A stretch of 64,000 nucleotides of DNA from Rhodoligotrophos defluvii (GTDB lineage: Bacteria; Pseudomonadota; Alphaproteobacteria; Rhizobiales; Im1): NCBI RefSeq assembly GCF_005281615.1, contig NZ_SZZM01000005.1, positions 62,001 through 126,000 on the forward strand, written 5' to 3'. The notes under the pieces are model-generated. The model was not told the DNA's origin. It saw nothing but the letters and a program-made list of their open reading frames with translations, and did no database searches. A program made the translations under genes and the position numbers. The stretch's first letter is position 1, and each line of letters begins with the position of its first letter. Below, piece by piece: positions 26,797 through 36,618 of the stretch.

Positions 26797-28001
26797 GGCT
26801 TCACCACCCGCCACTGGGTCACGGTCATGGCCGGGCGGAAGCCGTGCAGGCTGCCGATACGGTCCAGCCGCGCGACTGAGAACCGCGTAAGGTCGCCGCC
26901 GAGCCGGCGAAAGGCCTCGATGAGGATCGCCTCGGTCTCCAGCGTCACCCCATTGGCCACCAGCCGGCCGCCCGGCTTGAGCCTTGCCCAGGCCTGATCC
27001 AGCACCCCGTCCTGCATGCCGCCGCCGATGAACACCGCATCGGGCTCAGGCAGGTCAGCGAGCGCTTGCGGCGCACGCCCGCGCACGATGCGCACCTGGC
27101 TGCTCACCCCCAGCGCCGCCGCATTGCCGGCCGCATTGCCTGCGCGCGTCGCGTCCTCCTCCATGGCAATGGCGCGATTGGCTGGGTGGGCCAGGCACCA
27201 TTCGATGGAGATCGAGCCCGAGCCGCAGCCGATGTCCCAGAGCAGCGCGCCGACGCGTGGCGCCAGGCTGGACAAGGTCACCGCGCGGATCTCGCGCTTG
27301 GTGAGCTGCCCGTCGTGCACGAACAGCGCATCGGCAAGCCCTGGCCCGAGCGGGATGATCGTCGCGCCCGGACCGGCGGCAACCTCGATGCCCAGCAGGT
27401 TCAGCCGAGCCACGCCGCTGAGATCGAAGCCGGCGGCCTCTGCCCGCCGCACCCGCTCGTTGGCCCCGCCCAGCCGCTCCAGCACATGGATGGCGCTCGG
27501 CCCGAAGCCGCGGCCCGAAAGATACTGCGCCACTGCGGCGGGCGTGTGCTCATCCGCCGACAGGGCCAGGATGCGGCGGCCGGGATGGAGGAGCGGCGCG
27601 AGGCTCTCGATCGGCCTGCCGCACAGGGAGATGATGTGAGCCTCTTCATATGGCCAGCTCAGGCGCGCAGCCGCCAGCGACATCGAGGATACCGCGGGGA
27701 TGACAAGCATTTCCCCGGCCGGGATCGCTCGCGTCAGCAGATTGCCGATGCCATAGAAGAACGGATCACCCGAGGCCACGACCGCAACGGGCTGCCCGCG
27801 TGCCGCGAGAATCATCGGCAGCGTGTCGCCGATCGGAGAGCGCCAGCTAAGCCTCTCGCCGCGCCCCAAGCCTTCCACCATGGCAAGGTGCCTGGCCCCA
27901 CCCACCACCAGCGTGGCGCCCTCGATCAGCGCTTGCGCCGCGCTCGACAGGCCCGCCCGCCCGTCCTCGCCGATGCCGATGACGCTGAGCCAGGCGGTCA
28001 T
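26793..28001 (-). CDS. cobL: Precorrin-6B C5,15-methyltransferase (decarboxylating) CobL
   Basis: 402 residues with two domains. The N-terminal CbiE-like methyltransferase starts MTAWLSVIGIGEDGRAGL and has VVASGDPFFYGIGN; the C-terminal CbiT-like domain starts near LTKREIRAVTLSSL and has the SAM motif LWDIGCGSGSISIEW. CobL methylates C5 and C15 and removes the acetate carboxyl from C12. The ATG at 28001 fits the family; an upstream extension to 28190 would run into cobK on the other strand. cobL and cobK are divergent with 62 bp between. Confidence 0.93.
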   Translation of the reverse strand: MTAWLSVIGIGEDGRAGLSSAAQALIEGATLVVGGARHLAMVEGLGRGERLSWRSPIGDTLPMILAARGQPVAVVASGDPFFYGIGNLLTRAIPAGEMLVIPAVSSMSLAAARLSWPYEEAHIISLCGRPIESLAPLLHPGRRILALSADEHTPAAVAQYLSGRGFGPSAIHVLERLGGANERVRRAEAAGFDLSGVARLNLLGIEVAAGPGATIIPLGPGLADALFVHDGQLTKREIRAVTLSSLAPRVGALLWDIGCGSGSISIEWCLAHPANRAIAMEEDATRAGNAAGNAAALGVSSQVRIVRGRAPQALADLPEPDAVFIGGGMQDGVLDQAWARLKPGGRLVANGVTLETEAILIEAFRRLGGDLTRFSVARLDRIGSLHGFRPAMTVTQWRVVKP

Positions 28002-28063
28002 CGCCTCGAACTCGCCAGGAAAGGGCTTGGCAGGCGGCCGGTCCTGTGGAACAGCAGAACGCC

Positions 28064-28831
28064 ATGAAGGTTCTGATCCTCGGCGGCACCAGCGAAGCGG
28101 CGGCCCTCGCCCGGCTGCTGGCGGGCGAGCACCGGCTCGATGCCCTCTTGTCGCTGGCAGGCGCAACCAAGGCCCCGGCCGCCCAGCCACTGCCGACCCG
28201 CATAGGCGGTTTCGGCGGCAGCGCCGGCCTCGCCCGGTTCTTGAGGGAAGAGCGATTTGCGCTGGTGGTCGATGCCACCCACCCCTTTGCCACCACCATG
28301 TCGGCCAATGCCCGCGCCGCCTGCAACCAAACCGGGGTGCCGCTGATCGCCATCCGCCGCCTCGCCTGGACGCCGCAGCCGGGCGATGCCTGGCAACAGG
28401 TGGCGAACCTCGAAGCCGCGATTGCCGCTCTGGGGGAGGCGCCCAGGCGCGTCTTCCTCACCACCGGCCGCAAGGAGGTGGCGATCGCCCGCCACGCGCC
28501 GCAGCATCACTATCTCATCCGCAGCGTCGACCCACCGCCGCCCGAAACCTTGCCGCCGCGCGCCACCGTGCTGCTGTCCCGCGGTCCCTTCGAAGTGGAT
28601 GCGGAGCGCGCCTTGCTGCGCGAGCACCAAATCGAGGTGGTCGTCACCAAGAACGCCGGTGGCGAGGCCACCAGGGCGAAGCTCGACGCCGCCCGCGCCC
28701 TCGGGCTGCCGGTGATCATGGTGGAACGGCCGCCCAAGCCGCGAGCGGATGTGGAGGTTGCATCCGCCGCCGAAGCCTATGCCTGGCTTGCCGCTCATGT
28801 GACGGGTTCCCTGACCGAGCGGGGAGTGTAG
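28064..28831 (+). CDS. cobK: Precorrin-6A reductase CobK (inverted within the operon)
   Basis: 255 residues with MKVLILGGTSEAAALARLL, VVDATHPFATTMSANA, FLTTGRKE and VVVTKNAGGEATRAKLDAA, all typical of CobK/CbiJ. It reduces the C18-C19 double bond of precorrin-6A with NADPH. It is the only gene of the 23-37 kb cob run that lies on the plus strand. It starts 62 bp from cobL in divergent orientation, and its last 37 bases overlap the 3' end of cobJ on the other strand. No good ribosome site precedes the ATG at 28064. Confidence 0.92.
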   Translation: MKVLILGGTSEAAALARLLAGEHRLDALLSLAGATKAPAAQPLPTRIGGFGGSAGLARFLREERFALVVDATHPFATTMSANARAACNQTGVPLIAIRRLAWTPQPGDAWQQVANLEAAIAALGEAPRRVFLTTGRKEVAIARHAPQHHYLIRSVDPPPPETLPPRATVLLSRGPFEVDAERALLREHQIEVVVTKNAGGEATRAKLDAARALGLPVIMVERPPKPRADVEVASAAEAYAWLAAHVTGSLTERGV

Positions 28832-29559
28832 ACCCAGGGCGCATCGCCCTCCCGCGGGATCAGCCGTGTGGCGCTGGAGCCGATCATCACGAGCGTACGC
28901 ATGTCGCAGCGCGCGGGCTCTGCGTCCTGCAAGCGGACGATATCGATCCGCTGCTCGGGCCGGCTGATGGCCGTGGCGAAGATCACGGGTGTTTCCGGCG
29001 CCTGGATCGCTCGAAGCCGCTCGAAGGCCTCCCCCAGCTGGTGCGGCCGCGCCTGTGAGCGGGCATTGTAGAGCGCGATGACGAAATCGGCGCGGGCGGC
29101 CACTTCGAGCCGTGCCAGGACCACAGGCCACGGCTTGAGGTTGTCGGAGAGGGAGATCGCACAGAAATCGTGGCCAAGCGGCGCGCCAATGGCCGCAGCC
29201 GCGGCGAACATGGCGGAAATGCCCGGCACCACCTCGATGTCGAGCCGGCGCCAGGCGGCGGGACCTTGCTCGATCGCTTCGAACACCGCCGCCGCCATGG
29301 CGAACACGCCCGCGTCCCCCGATGACACCACCGCCACCCTGCGGCCGCTCTCGGCCAGCACGAGAGCATGGCGGGCGCGGTCGAGTTCCTCCCGGTTGTC
29401 GGTCCGATGCCGCTCCTGGCCGGGCCTTTCCGGCACCCGGTCCACATAGGGGCCGTAGCCCACGATGTCGGTGGCCGTCTGCAGCCGGTTGCCCGCCTGT
29501 GCGGTGAGCAGTTCGGGCGCGCCCGGTCCAAGCCCGACAATGGTAAGGCTTCCGCTCAT
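28795..29559 (-). CDS. cobJ: Precorrin-3B C17-methyltransferase CobJ
   Basis: 254 residues: LTIVGLGPGAPELLTAQA, IVGYGPYVDRV, VVSSGDAGVFAMAA, VVPGISAMFAAAA and ALYNARSQARPHQL are characteristic. It methylates C17 and drives ring contraction to precorrin-4. Its start overlaps the cobI stop by ATGA, and the 3' end overlaps the convergent cobK by 37 bases. The C-terminus ends soon after the core, without the extra domains found in some CbiH fusions. Confidence 0.93.
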   Translation of the reverse strand: MSGSLTIVGLGPGAPELLTAQAGNRLQTATDIVGYGPYVDRVPERPGQERHRTDNREELDRARHALVLAESGRRVAVVSSGDAGVFAMAAAVFEAIEQGPAAWRRLDIEVVPGISAMFAAAAAIGAPLGHDFCAISLSDNLKPWPVVLARLEVAARADFVIALYNARSQARPHQLGEAFERLRAIQAPETPVIFATAISRPEQRIDIVRLQDAEPARCDMRTLVMIGSSATRLIPREGDAPWVYTPRSVREPVT

Positions 29560-30278
29560 CGGACCCGCTGCCGCCCCGGCACCAGCACGATGCTGAAATA
29601 GTCCACGCTCTCATCATGAACGGCAGCGAGCGGCTGGACGCGCTCATGGGCCATGGTGCCGCCTTCCACCAGGATCGCGCGGTCAATGAGTCCGGTCTCC
29701 GCAAGCGCACGCCTTATGGTGCCGAGATGGCGCCCCACCTTCATGAACACTGCCGCATCCGCGTTTCTGAGCCGTGCGACCATGGCCTCCTGCGGCAGGG
29801 TGCCGGGCAGCACCAGCAGCACGTCGTCCCCATGGGCGATTGGCGCGCCGGCACGGGTCCAGCAGCCGCTCATGCCCGTCACCCCCGGCACAACCTCGCT
29901 GGCATAACGCCCATGCAGCCGGTCGAAGACATACATGAACGAGCCGTAGAAGAACGGGTCGCCTTCGCACAGCACCGCCACATCCCAGCCCTGGTCCAAG
30001 CAGGCGGCGAGCTCCATGGCGCATCGGTCGTAGAATGCCTCCATTTCCTCGTGATAGCGCGGATCGCGCACATCCATATCCGCCGTGAACGGGTAGTCGA
30101 AGCGCAGCTCGCGGGTCGCGGGATTGAGGTGGCCTTCGGCGATCATCCGGGCCTGACCGGGGCGGCCGCGCTTGGCGAAGAACGCGGTCACCGGTGCCGA
30201 GCCCAGCAGCCGCTTGGCTTTGAGCGTGACCAGCTCCGGGTCGCCCGGCCCCAAGCCAATGCCATAGAGCGTTGCCAC
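29556..30278 (-). CDS. cobI: Precorrin-2 C20-methyltransferase CobI
   Basis: 240 residues: LYGIGLGPGDPELVTLKA, FFAKRGRPGQAR, VLCEGDPFFYGSFMYV, VVPGVTGMSGCWTRAGAP and VFMKVGRHL. It adds the C20 methyl of precorrin-3A. I prefer the GTG at 30278 because GGAG lies seven bases upstream; the TTG one codon earlier (30281) is also possible. It follows cobH with practically no gap. Confidence 0.92.
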   Translation of the reverse strand: MATLYGIGLGPGDPELVTLKAKRLLGSAPVTAFFAKRGRPGQARMIAEGHLNPATRELRFDYPFTADMDVRDPRYHEEMEAFYDRCAMELAACLDQGWDVAVLCEGDPFFYGSFMYVFDRLHGRYASEVVPGVTGMSGCWTRAGAPIAHGDDVLLVLPGTLPQEAMVARLRNADAAVFMKVGRHLGTIRRALAETGLIDRAILVEGGTMAHERVQPLAAVHDESVDYFSIVLVPGRQRVR

Positions 30279-30282
30279 CAAC

Positions 30283-30918
30283 CTACTCCACCTCGCTGGC
30301 GATGGCGTTCACCGCGGCCACCGCCATGGCGCTGCCGCCCTTGCGGCCGCGCACGACCACCGACGGGATGCGGCCATGGGCAAGCAGCAGCTCCTTGGAT
30401 TCCGCCGCGCCCACGAAGCCCACCGGCATGCCGATGATGGCCGCGGGGCAGGGCGCCCCCTCGTCGATCAGCTCCAAGAGCCGGAATAGCGCCGTGGGTG
30501 CGTTGCCGATCGCCACCACCGCGCCATCCAGCCAGTCGACCCACAGGTCGAGCGCGGCGGCGGAGCGCGTATTGCCGATGGCGCGGGCCCGCTCGACAAT
30601 ATCAGGCGCATCGAGGGTACAGACCACTTCGTTCTCCGCGGGCAGCCGGGAGCGGGTGATGCCATGCGCCACCATCTGGGAATCGCACAGGATGGGCCTG
30701 CCGTCGAGCAGCGCTTCCCGCGCCGCCTGATAGAAGCCAGGCGTGAACACGACGTCCCGGGCAATGTCCACCATGCCGCAGGCATGGATGACGCGCACCA
30801 CCACCCGGGCCTCGTCCTCGCTGAAGCCCGAGAGGTCCGCCTCGGCCCTTATGGTGGCGAAGGACTGTCGGTAGATCTCCGCTCCGTCGCGGATATAGTC
30901 ATACATGTCGCGGCGCAT
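30283..30918 (-). CDS. cobH: Precorrin-8X methylmutase CobH
   Basis: About 211 residues: [35 protein letters not shown] (the catalytic His), [26 protein letters not shown] and [14 protein letters not shown]. It moves the C11 methyl to C12, giving hydrogenobyrinic acid. The start is ambiguous among GTG 30933, ATG 30918 and ATG 30906, all inside the end of cobG. The overlap with cobG means coupled translation whichever start is used. Confidence 0.92.
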   Translation of the reverse strand: MRRDMYDYIRDGAEIYRQSFATIRAEADLSGFSEDEARVVVRVIHACGMVDIARDVVFTPGFYQAAREALLDGRPILCDSQMVAHGITRSRLPAENEVVCTLDAPDIVERARAIGNTRSAAALDLWVDWLDGAVVAIGNAPTALFRLLELIDEGAPCPAAIIGMPVGFVGAAESKELLLAHGRIPSVVVRGRKGGSAMAVAAVNAIASEVE

Positions 30919-32167
30919 GGGCCCGTTTCTCACGCAAATGGTTGATGATCTCGTCCAGGGTCAGCCCGGTGAGGAGCGGCTCGTCTCCGGCGCTGCCATG
31001 CTCAACGAGCGCATAGCGCGCTTGCGAGCCGCCGACCAGGGTGAAATCGGCGGGCCCGCGGCGGGCACAGCCTTTGCGGCAGCCGGACAGGTGCACATCG
31101 AGGTCCGCCGCCGCGCCGCTGCGCGCAAGACGCTCTCCATCACGCCGGGTCGGCACCGTTGCCGAGCGGCAATAGGGCTGGCCGGGACAGGCGGCAATGT
31201 TGAGGCGGGCGTCCTCGCTGCTGGTGATCAGGCCGGCGGCTGCGGCCCAGTTCAGGAGATCGGCAGCACTTTCATCGGACAGGCCGGACAGAACGAAGGC
31301 GCGCCAGGGCGTCGCATGAAGCGCCTTGGCACCGGCAGCCCCGGCGCGATAAACCATCTCTTGCAGCAGACGCGCATCGATCTGGCCGAAGGGCAGGCCG
31401 AGGCTGATCCAGCCGGGCCCACGGAAAGGGCGCTCCGCCGCCGGGGCAGGGGAGGTCAGATGCTCCGCCTCGAGCCCTGCACGGCGGAACACCTCCGCCG
31501 CCCCGATTTGGTCCACCAGATTGCGCATGCGACGCGGTGGTGACGATTGTCCGGAGGCCAGCGCCAGGAACGCATGGGCAAGGCCGATGGCGACATCAGG
31601 TGCATCGGCTGGGTTGGTCCTGGCGGCCAAGTCGCAACCGGCGAGGCGAACGGCAATTCCGCCTCCGTGGCCGCGCAGCAGGATATCCGCTTCAATGCCG
31701 GCCAGCGGCAGCGCACCGCCACCGTCAACCACAAAGCCGAACTTGGCCGGCAGGCGCTTGAGGTCCAGCGCGGCCGCAAGCGGCGCGGCCGCAAGCCGGC
31801 CCTCGATCGCGCGGGCCAGCGCATGCGCATCGAACGTGGCCGTGGGATCCCGCGACCCAAGCGGACTGGCGAGCACGTTGCGGGTCTGCTCCAGGGCAGG
31901 GTCGTCAGCCGCAAGGCCGGCGGCCTGGATCTCAGCGGCGAACCGGGCTACCGTCGCCTCGTCGAGCCCGCGCATCTGCAGATTGGCCCGGTTGGTCAGC
32001 TCGATGATGCCATTGCCGTAAAGCTGCGCCGCCTCGGCCAGCCGCCTCGCCTGGTCGAGCGAAAGGGTCGCGGCGCTCGGTTTCACCCGCACCAGCAGCC
32101 CGTCGCCGGAGGCCATGGGCCGCAGCACGGTCGGGCACCAGCCTTTCACCTCTGCAGCAAGGCTCAT
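30899..32167 (-). CDS. cobG: Precorrin-3B synthase CobG
   Basis: 422 residues of the sulfite/nitrite reductase-like fold, starting [20 protein letters not shown]. The half-domains carry [11 protein letters not shown]; the iron-sulfur cysteines are visible in [14 protein letters not shown] and [14 protein letters not shown]. It uses oxygen to hydroxylate C20 of precorrin-3A, so its presence marks the aerobic pathway. The ATG at 32167 overlaps the cobN stop by ATGA. Confidence 0.92.
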   Translation of the reverse strand: MSLAAEVKGWCPTVLRPMASGDGLLVRVKPSAATLSLDQARRLAEAAQLYGNGIIELTNRANLQMRGLDEATVARFAAEIQAAGLAADDPALEQTRNVLASPLGSRDPTATFDAHALARAIEGRLAAAPLAAALDLKRLPAKFGFVVDGGGALPLAGIEADILLRGHGGGIAVRLAGCDLAARTNPADAPDVAIGLAHAFLALASGQSSPPRRMRNLVDQIGAAEVFRRAGLEAEHLTSPAPAAERPFRGPGWISLGLPFGQIDARLLQEMVYRAGAAGAKALHATPWRAFVLSGLSDESAADLLNWAAAAGLITSSEDARLNIAACPGQPYCRSATVPTRRDGERLARSGAAADLDVHLSGCRKGCARRGPADFTLVGGSQARYALVEHGSAGDEPLLTGLTLDEIINHLREKRAHAPRHV

Positions 32168-35100
32168 GGCCGAAGCTCCTCGTGTTCCGCAAGCAGGGTG
32201 GCAACCGCATTGCGCCGCGGCCGCCACAGGTCGCGGCGGACGGCTTCGGCGAAGCGCGCCGCCATGGCCGCCCGCGCCTGCGGGTTCTCCCGGCGCAAGA
32301 ATGCATCAACCGGCTCGCACCCAAGCGTCGCGTCGAAGATCAGCTCGAACTGCCGGTCGAAACGGCTGCCCAAGGTCGCGGCAAAGCCGAACAGGCCGTC
32401 GAGCCCGCGGGCGATCTCGGCCGCGCCGCGATAGCCGTGCCGCATCATGCCCTCGATCCAGCGCGGATTGGCCGCCCGGCCGCGCACGATGCGCCGTACC
32501 TCCTCCGCAACGGTCCGCAGCTTCGGCGCATTCGGGTCGGCCGTGTCCGCGTGGTAGAGCTGGGGCTCGCGGCCAAGGCTCTCCGCGGCGGCGGCAAACC
32601 CGCCCTCGTGCCCGGCGAAATCCAGGCTGTCCAGGAGGTCGATCTCGCGATGGTCCTGGAGATGCACCAAGGCCTGCGCTGCCTCGAGCCGCGCGGTGAA
32701 GCCGGAAAGGTCCGCCTCGCCCGCGAAGCTCAGCCCATAGGCATGGGCGGACGCCTCCAGGTAGGCGCCGCCGAGCGCTGCGCGATCCTCCCAGGCGCCG
32801 CGCTCGATGAGCGTGCTCACCCCCGCCCCATAGGCGCCGGGTGCATTGCCATAGACCCGCACCAGCGCCCTGAGCCGCGCTTCACCCTTAAGGCCCCGCG
32901 CCGCATCGGCATAGGGGTTGAACCCATCCGCCTCGTCCGCCCGATCGGCAAGCGTCCGCACCGCCTGGTCGAAAAGGGCGATCTGCTGCCCGAAAGCATC
33001 ACGGAACAGGCCGGAAATCCGCAACGTAACGTCAACGCGCGGATGATCGAGGCGAGCCTCCGGCACGACCTCGATGCCGCTCACCCGGTTGGAGCCGGAA
33101 TCCCATAAGGGCCGCACGCCCATCAGCACCAGGGCCAGAGCCAGATCCTCGCCGCCGGTGCGGATGGTGGTCGAGCCCCACAGGTCGAGCACCACGCTGC
33201 ACAGCCACTCCCCGGTTTCCTGCATGTGCCGGCGGATGAGTTCGCGCGCCGTCTTCTCCGCCAGCACGAGGGCCGAGCGGGTGGGGATGGCGCGCGGGTC
33301 CACGGTGAACAGGTTGCGCCCGGTGGGCAGCACGTCGACACGGCCGCGGCTTGGCGCGCCCGCCGGCCCCGGCGCGACGAAGCGGCCGTCAAGTGCGGCA
33401 AGCAAGGCCTGCCGCTCGGCTTCGGCGCAGGCATCGAGCCGCCGGACAATCGCGTCAGGCGCAAGGCCCGGCGCGGAGGCGGCAATGGCTGAAGCAAGCG
33501 CATCGCGCCGCGCTTCCTCGGGCGCTCGGCCGAACACATGCAGCCCATCGCGGATCTGCAGGTCCTTCACATCGCAGAGATAGGCATCGAGCCGGGCCAG
33601 GGCCTCGTCCTCGTCGGCCGCGGCCGACGCGCCGCTTTCCTCCAGAAGGCCGAGATCGGCGGCCCGCTCCAGGATGTCGCGCTTGAGCAGGGCCATGCGC
33701 CGCCGGTCAAGACCATCGGCAGCGGCATATTCGTCGATGAGCTTTTCGAGCTCCGCGGCAGCCCCATGGCTGCCCGCGCTCTGCAACGGAGGTGTCAGGT
33801 GACCGATGGTGACCGCGCCAAGCCGCCGCTTGGCGGCCGCCGCTTCGCCCGGATTGTTGACGATGAAAGGATAGACCACCGGCAGCCCGCCCAGCAGTGC
33901 CGTCGGAGCGCAGTGCCGGGACAGGGCCACCGCCTTGCCCGGCAGCCATTCCAGCGTGCCATGGGTGCCGAGATGCACCATCGCATGCACCCGCTCGACC
34001 TCCCTGAGCCAGAGATAGAAGGCCACATAGGCATGGCGCGGCGGCAGGTCCGGGTCGTGATACTGGGCCTTGCGGTCGAGCCCCTGGCCCCGGTCGGGCT
34101 GGATGGCAATGGTGATGCGGCCCACCGCATGGACGGCGAAATGGAACGCACCGTCGCCATAGGCTGGGTCCTGCTCGGGCGCGCCCCAGGCGGCCTCGAT
34201 GCGCTCGCGCAACGCTGCGGGAAGGGTTGCGAACAAACGACGGTAATCCGCGCCACTGAGCACCGGCCGCGCCTCGCCTTGGCGCAGGGCCGCACAGACC
34301 ACTTCCGCATCCGCGCCAGCCTCATAGCCGGCATCTGAAAGCAGCCGCAGGATTTCCGCCGTGCTGGCCAGGGCATCGAGCCCGACCGCGTGGGCGACCT
34401 GGCCCTGCGCGCCGGGATAGTCCGACAGCACCACAGCGATGCGTCGCTCAGGCCAGGGCGTCCGCCTAAGGCGCACCCAGCCCTTGGCCCGCGCCACCGC
34501 CAGCGCGACGCCATCCCTATCCGGCTCATGGACCGTCCGCGTGATATCGACGCCCGCCCCGACCGGCTGGTCCGCCTTGAACGATATGGCTGTGGTCAAA
34601 AGCCGGCCATCGAGCTCCGGCAGCACCACATGCATGGCAAGATCGGCCTCCGACAGGCCGCGGCTGGACGAAGCCCAGGCGGCGCGGGCGGCGCCGGACA
34701 GCACCAGCTGCAGCACCGGCACATCAGCCATATCGAGGGGCGAGACCCCATCCTCGTCCCGCCGGGCCGAGAAAGCGGTGAGGTTGAGGATCACATCCGG
34801 CCGTAGTCGCGACAGTTCGTCAGCGATGAAAGCGGCGCTCGCCGGATCCTTGAGGCTCGTCACATAAAGTGCATGGGGCGCGATGCCGGCCTCAACCAGC
34901 GCGGCCGCCAGCGCGTGCACCGGCGCCACATCATCGGCCAGCACATAGGCGCGATAGAGGATGATTGCCGCCTTGGCCGCCTCCGGAGGCAGCGGGCAGG
35001 GGCCCAGATCGAGGACGCCCGCCGCCGGCAACGGTGTGGCGGACGGTCCATCGTCAGCGCCAATCCCGGCGAGATGGGCGGCCAAGCGCAGGGCCGCCGC

Positions 35101-35550
35101 CATGTTGTCCGGCCCGCCATGGCGGAAATAGTCGCGCAGCCGGTCCAGCGCCTCCGGCGACACGGTGGACATGGCCTCCAGCCTGTCGTCGACTCGATTG
35201 TCGCCGTCGAGCAGGGCAAGGGCGATGGAGCGCTCGCGGCAGAGGCTGCTCAACTCCTGCGCGCCGTAGCGCCAGTAGTCGAGCCCGCCCAGCAGCCGCA
35301 CGATGATCACCCGCGCATGCCTGAGCGTCTTGTCGAGATAGAGATCCACCGACATGGGGTGGCGCAGGCGGCCGAGATTGGCCATGCGCAGGCCGGGAAG
35401 ACCCTGGGCCCCGCGGACATAGGCGGCCGCCACCGCCCCGAGATCGGAATCGGAAAACGACAGAAAGGCCATGTCCGCCGGCGCATGGTCGAGGTCGACC
35501 GCGGCATCGGCCTCATCCAGGGAATGCGTCTCGCGGACCAGAAGATGCAT
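32164..35550 (-). CDS. cobN: Aerobic cobaltochelatase large subunit CobN
   Basis: 1128 residues, the ATP-dependent chelatase subunit that binds hydrogenobyrinic acid a,c-diamide and inserts cobalt with CobS and CobT. Recognisable blocks include HAYVAFYLWLREVERVHAM, HLGTHGTLEWLPGKAVALS, VYPFIVNNPGEAAAAKRR and a C-terminal MRHGYRGAAEIARGLDGLFG. It is somewhat shorter than the ~1250-1275 residues of the Pseudomonas denitrificans type but shows the whole domain. No cobS/cobT lies in the window. It follows cobW by 24 bp. Confidence 0.93.
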   Translation of the reverse strand: MHLLVRETHSLDEADAAVDLDHAPADMAFLSFSDSDLGAVAAAYVRGAQGLPGLRMANLGRLRHPMSVDLYLDKTLRHARVIIVRLLGGLDYWRYGAQELSSLCRERSIALALLDGDNRVDDRLEAMSTVSPEALDRLRDYFRHGGPDNMAAALRLAAHLAGIGADDGPSATPLPAAGVLDLGPCPLPPEAAKAAIILYRAYVLADDVAPVHALAAALVEAGIAPHALYVTSLKDPASAAFIADELSRLRPDVILNLTAFSARRDEDGVSPLDMADVPVLQLVLSGAARAAWASSSRGLSEADLAMHVVLPELDGRLLTTAISFKADQPVGAGVDITRTVHEPDRDGVALAVARAKGWVRLRRTPWPERRIAVVLSDYPGAQGQVAHAVGLDALASTAEILRLLSDAGYEAGADAEVVCAALRQGEARPVLSGADYRRLFATLPAALRERIEAAWGAPEQDPAYGDGAFHFAVHAVGRITIAIQPDRGQGLDRKAQYHDPDLPPRHAYVAFYLWLREVERVHAMVHLGTHGTLEWLPGKAVALSRHCAPTALLGGLPVVYPFIVNNPGEAAAAKRRLGAVTIGHLTPPLQSAGSHGAAAELEKLIDEYAAADGLDRRRMALLKRDILERAADLGLLEESGASAAADEDEALARLDAYLCDVKDLQIRDGLHVFGRAPEEARRDALASAIAASAPGLAPDAIVRRLDACAEAERQALLAALDGRFVAPGPAGAPSRGRVDVLPTGRNLFTVDPRAIPTRSALVLAEKTARELIRRHMQETGEWLCSVVLDLWGSTTIRTGGEDLALALVLMGVRPLWDSGSNRVSGIEVVPEARLDHPRVDVTLRISGLFRDAFGQQIALFDQAVRTLADRADEADGFNPYADAARGLKGEARLRALVRVYGNAPGAYGAGVSTLIERGAWEDRAALGGAYLEASAHAYGLSFAGEADLSGFTARLEAAQALVHLQDHREIDLLDSLDFAGHEGGFAAAAESLGREPQLYHADTADPNAPKLRTVAEEVRRIVRGRAANPRWIEGMMRHGYRGAAEIARGLDGLFGFAATLGSRFDRQFELIFDATLGCEPVDAFLRRENPQARAAMAARFAEAVRRDLWRPRRNAVATLLAEHEELRP

Positions 35551-35574
35551 GGGCCAATCGGACGGCAGCCGCCG

Positions 35575-36618
35575 TCATCCCTCCCTGATCATCGCCGCGA
35601 TGGCGTCCTTGTCGAAGCCGCTCTGGCCGATCACCACGATCTTGCCGCCACGCGCCTCGTTCGGCGACCACGGCCGGTCATAATGGTGGCTGAAGCGGCT
35701 GCCCACCCCCTGCACCAACAGCCGCATGGGCTTGGCCCTGACGCCCACAAAGCCTTTTATGCGCAGGATGTCATGGGCTTCCGCCGCCGCCTTCAACCGG
35801 CGCAGCAGGGCATAGGGGTCGTCGATCTCGTCGATGGCAACCACGAAACTGTCGAAGTCGTCATGCTCGTGTTCGCCATCCACGGCGTCATGATGGGACG
35901 GCCGCGCCGCGAGGTCATTCTCCGCCGCTGCGCCAAGCCCCAGCAGCACGGCCGGATCGATCTGGCCCTGCCGTGCCGGGATCACCTTGACCGCGCGGGA
36001 AATGCTCCCGGCAATCTCCTGCCTGAGCGCTTCCACCTTGTTGTGATCGAGCAGGTCGGCCTTGTTGAGCACGATGAGGTCGGCCGCATTCAGCTGGTCC
36101 TCATAGACCTCTTCCAACGGATTGTCGTGGTCGAGGCTGTCATCTGCCCGCCGCTGCGCGTCTACCGCATCCGGGTTGTCCGCAAAACGCCCCTCGGCCA
36201 CCGCCGGCCCGTCCACCACCGCGATCACCCCGTCCACCGTCACCCGCGAGCGGATGGACGGCCAGTCGAACGCCTTGAGCAGCGGCTTGGGCAGGGCGAG
36301 GCCCGAGGTCTCGATGATGATGTGATGGGGCGGCTCGGGCCGGTCGAGCAGGGCTTCCATGGCGGGCAGGAACTCGTCCGCCACCGTGCAGCATAGGCAG
36401 CCATTGGCGAGTTCCACGATGTTCTCCTCGGGGCAGGAGGTGATCCCGCAGCCCCGAACGATCTCGCCGTCCACCCCTTCCGTGCCGAACTCGTTGACGA
36501 TCAGCGCGAGGCGCTTGCCGCCCGCATTCTCCAGCACATGGCGCACCAGGGTGGTCTTGCCCGCGCCGAGAAAGCCGGTGATCACCGTGGCTGGCACCTT
36601 CGCGCTCGCAACACTCAT
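35575..36618 (-). CDS. cobW: CobW-family GTPase / metallochaperone
   Basis: 347 residues of the G3E GTPase family: Walker A GFLGAGKTTLVRH, the metal-binding NGCLCCTVADE (C-x-C-C), LNKADLLD, and a His/Asp-rich stretch HHDAVDGEHEHDD before the C-terminal domain. CobW is thought to supply cobalt to CobN. The ATG at 36618 overlaps the stop of the DUF1636 gene by ATGA; an open upstream extension in another frame of that gene was ignored. Confidence 0.93.
   Translation of the reverse strand: MSVASAKVPATVITGFLGAGKTTLVRHVLENAGGKRLALIVNEFGTEGVDGEIVRGCGITSCPEENIVELANGCLCCTVADEFLPAMEALLDRPEPPHHIIIETSGLALPKPLLKAFDWPSIRSRVTVDGVIAVVDGPAVAEGRFADNPDAVDAQRRADDSLDHDNPLEEVYEDQLNAADLIVLNKADLLDHNKVEALRQEIAGSISRAVKVIPARQGQIDPAVLLGLGAAAENDLAARPSHHDAVDGEHEHDDFDSFVVAIDEIDDPYALLRRLKAAAEAHDILRIKGFVGVRAKPMRLLVQGVGSRFSHHYDRPWSPNEARGGKIVVIGQSGFDKDAIAAMIREG

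Noticed and set aside
27998-29710. A 570-codon minus-strand frame across cobJ and cobK
   Set aside because: It is a GC-rich shadow of cobJ and the antisense of cobK; its composition is low complexity and no motif is present.
34873-36396. A 507-codon plus-strand frame opposite cobN and cobW
   Set aside because: Antisense to two well-matched genes; no recognisable domain.
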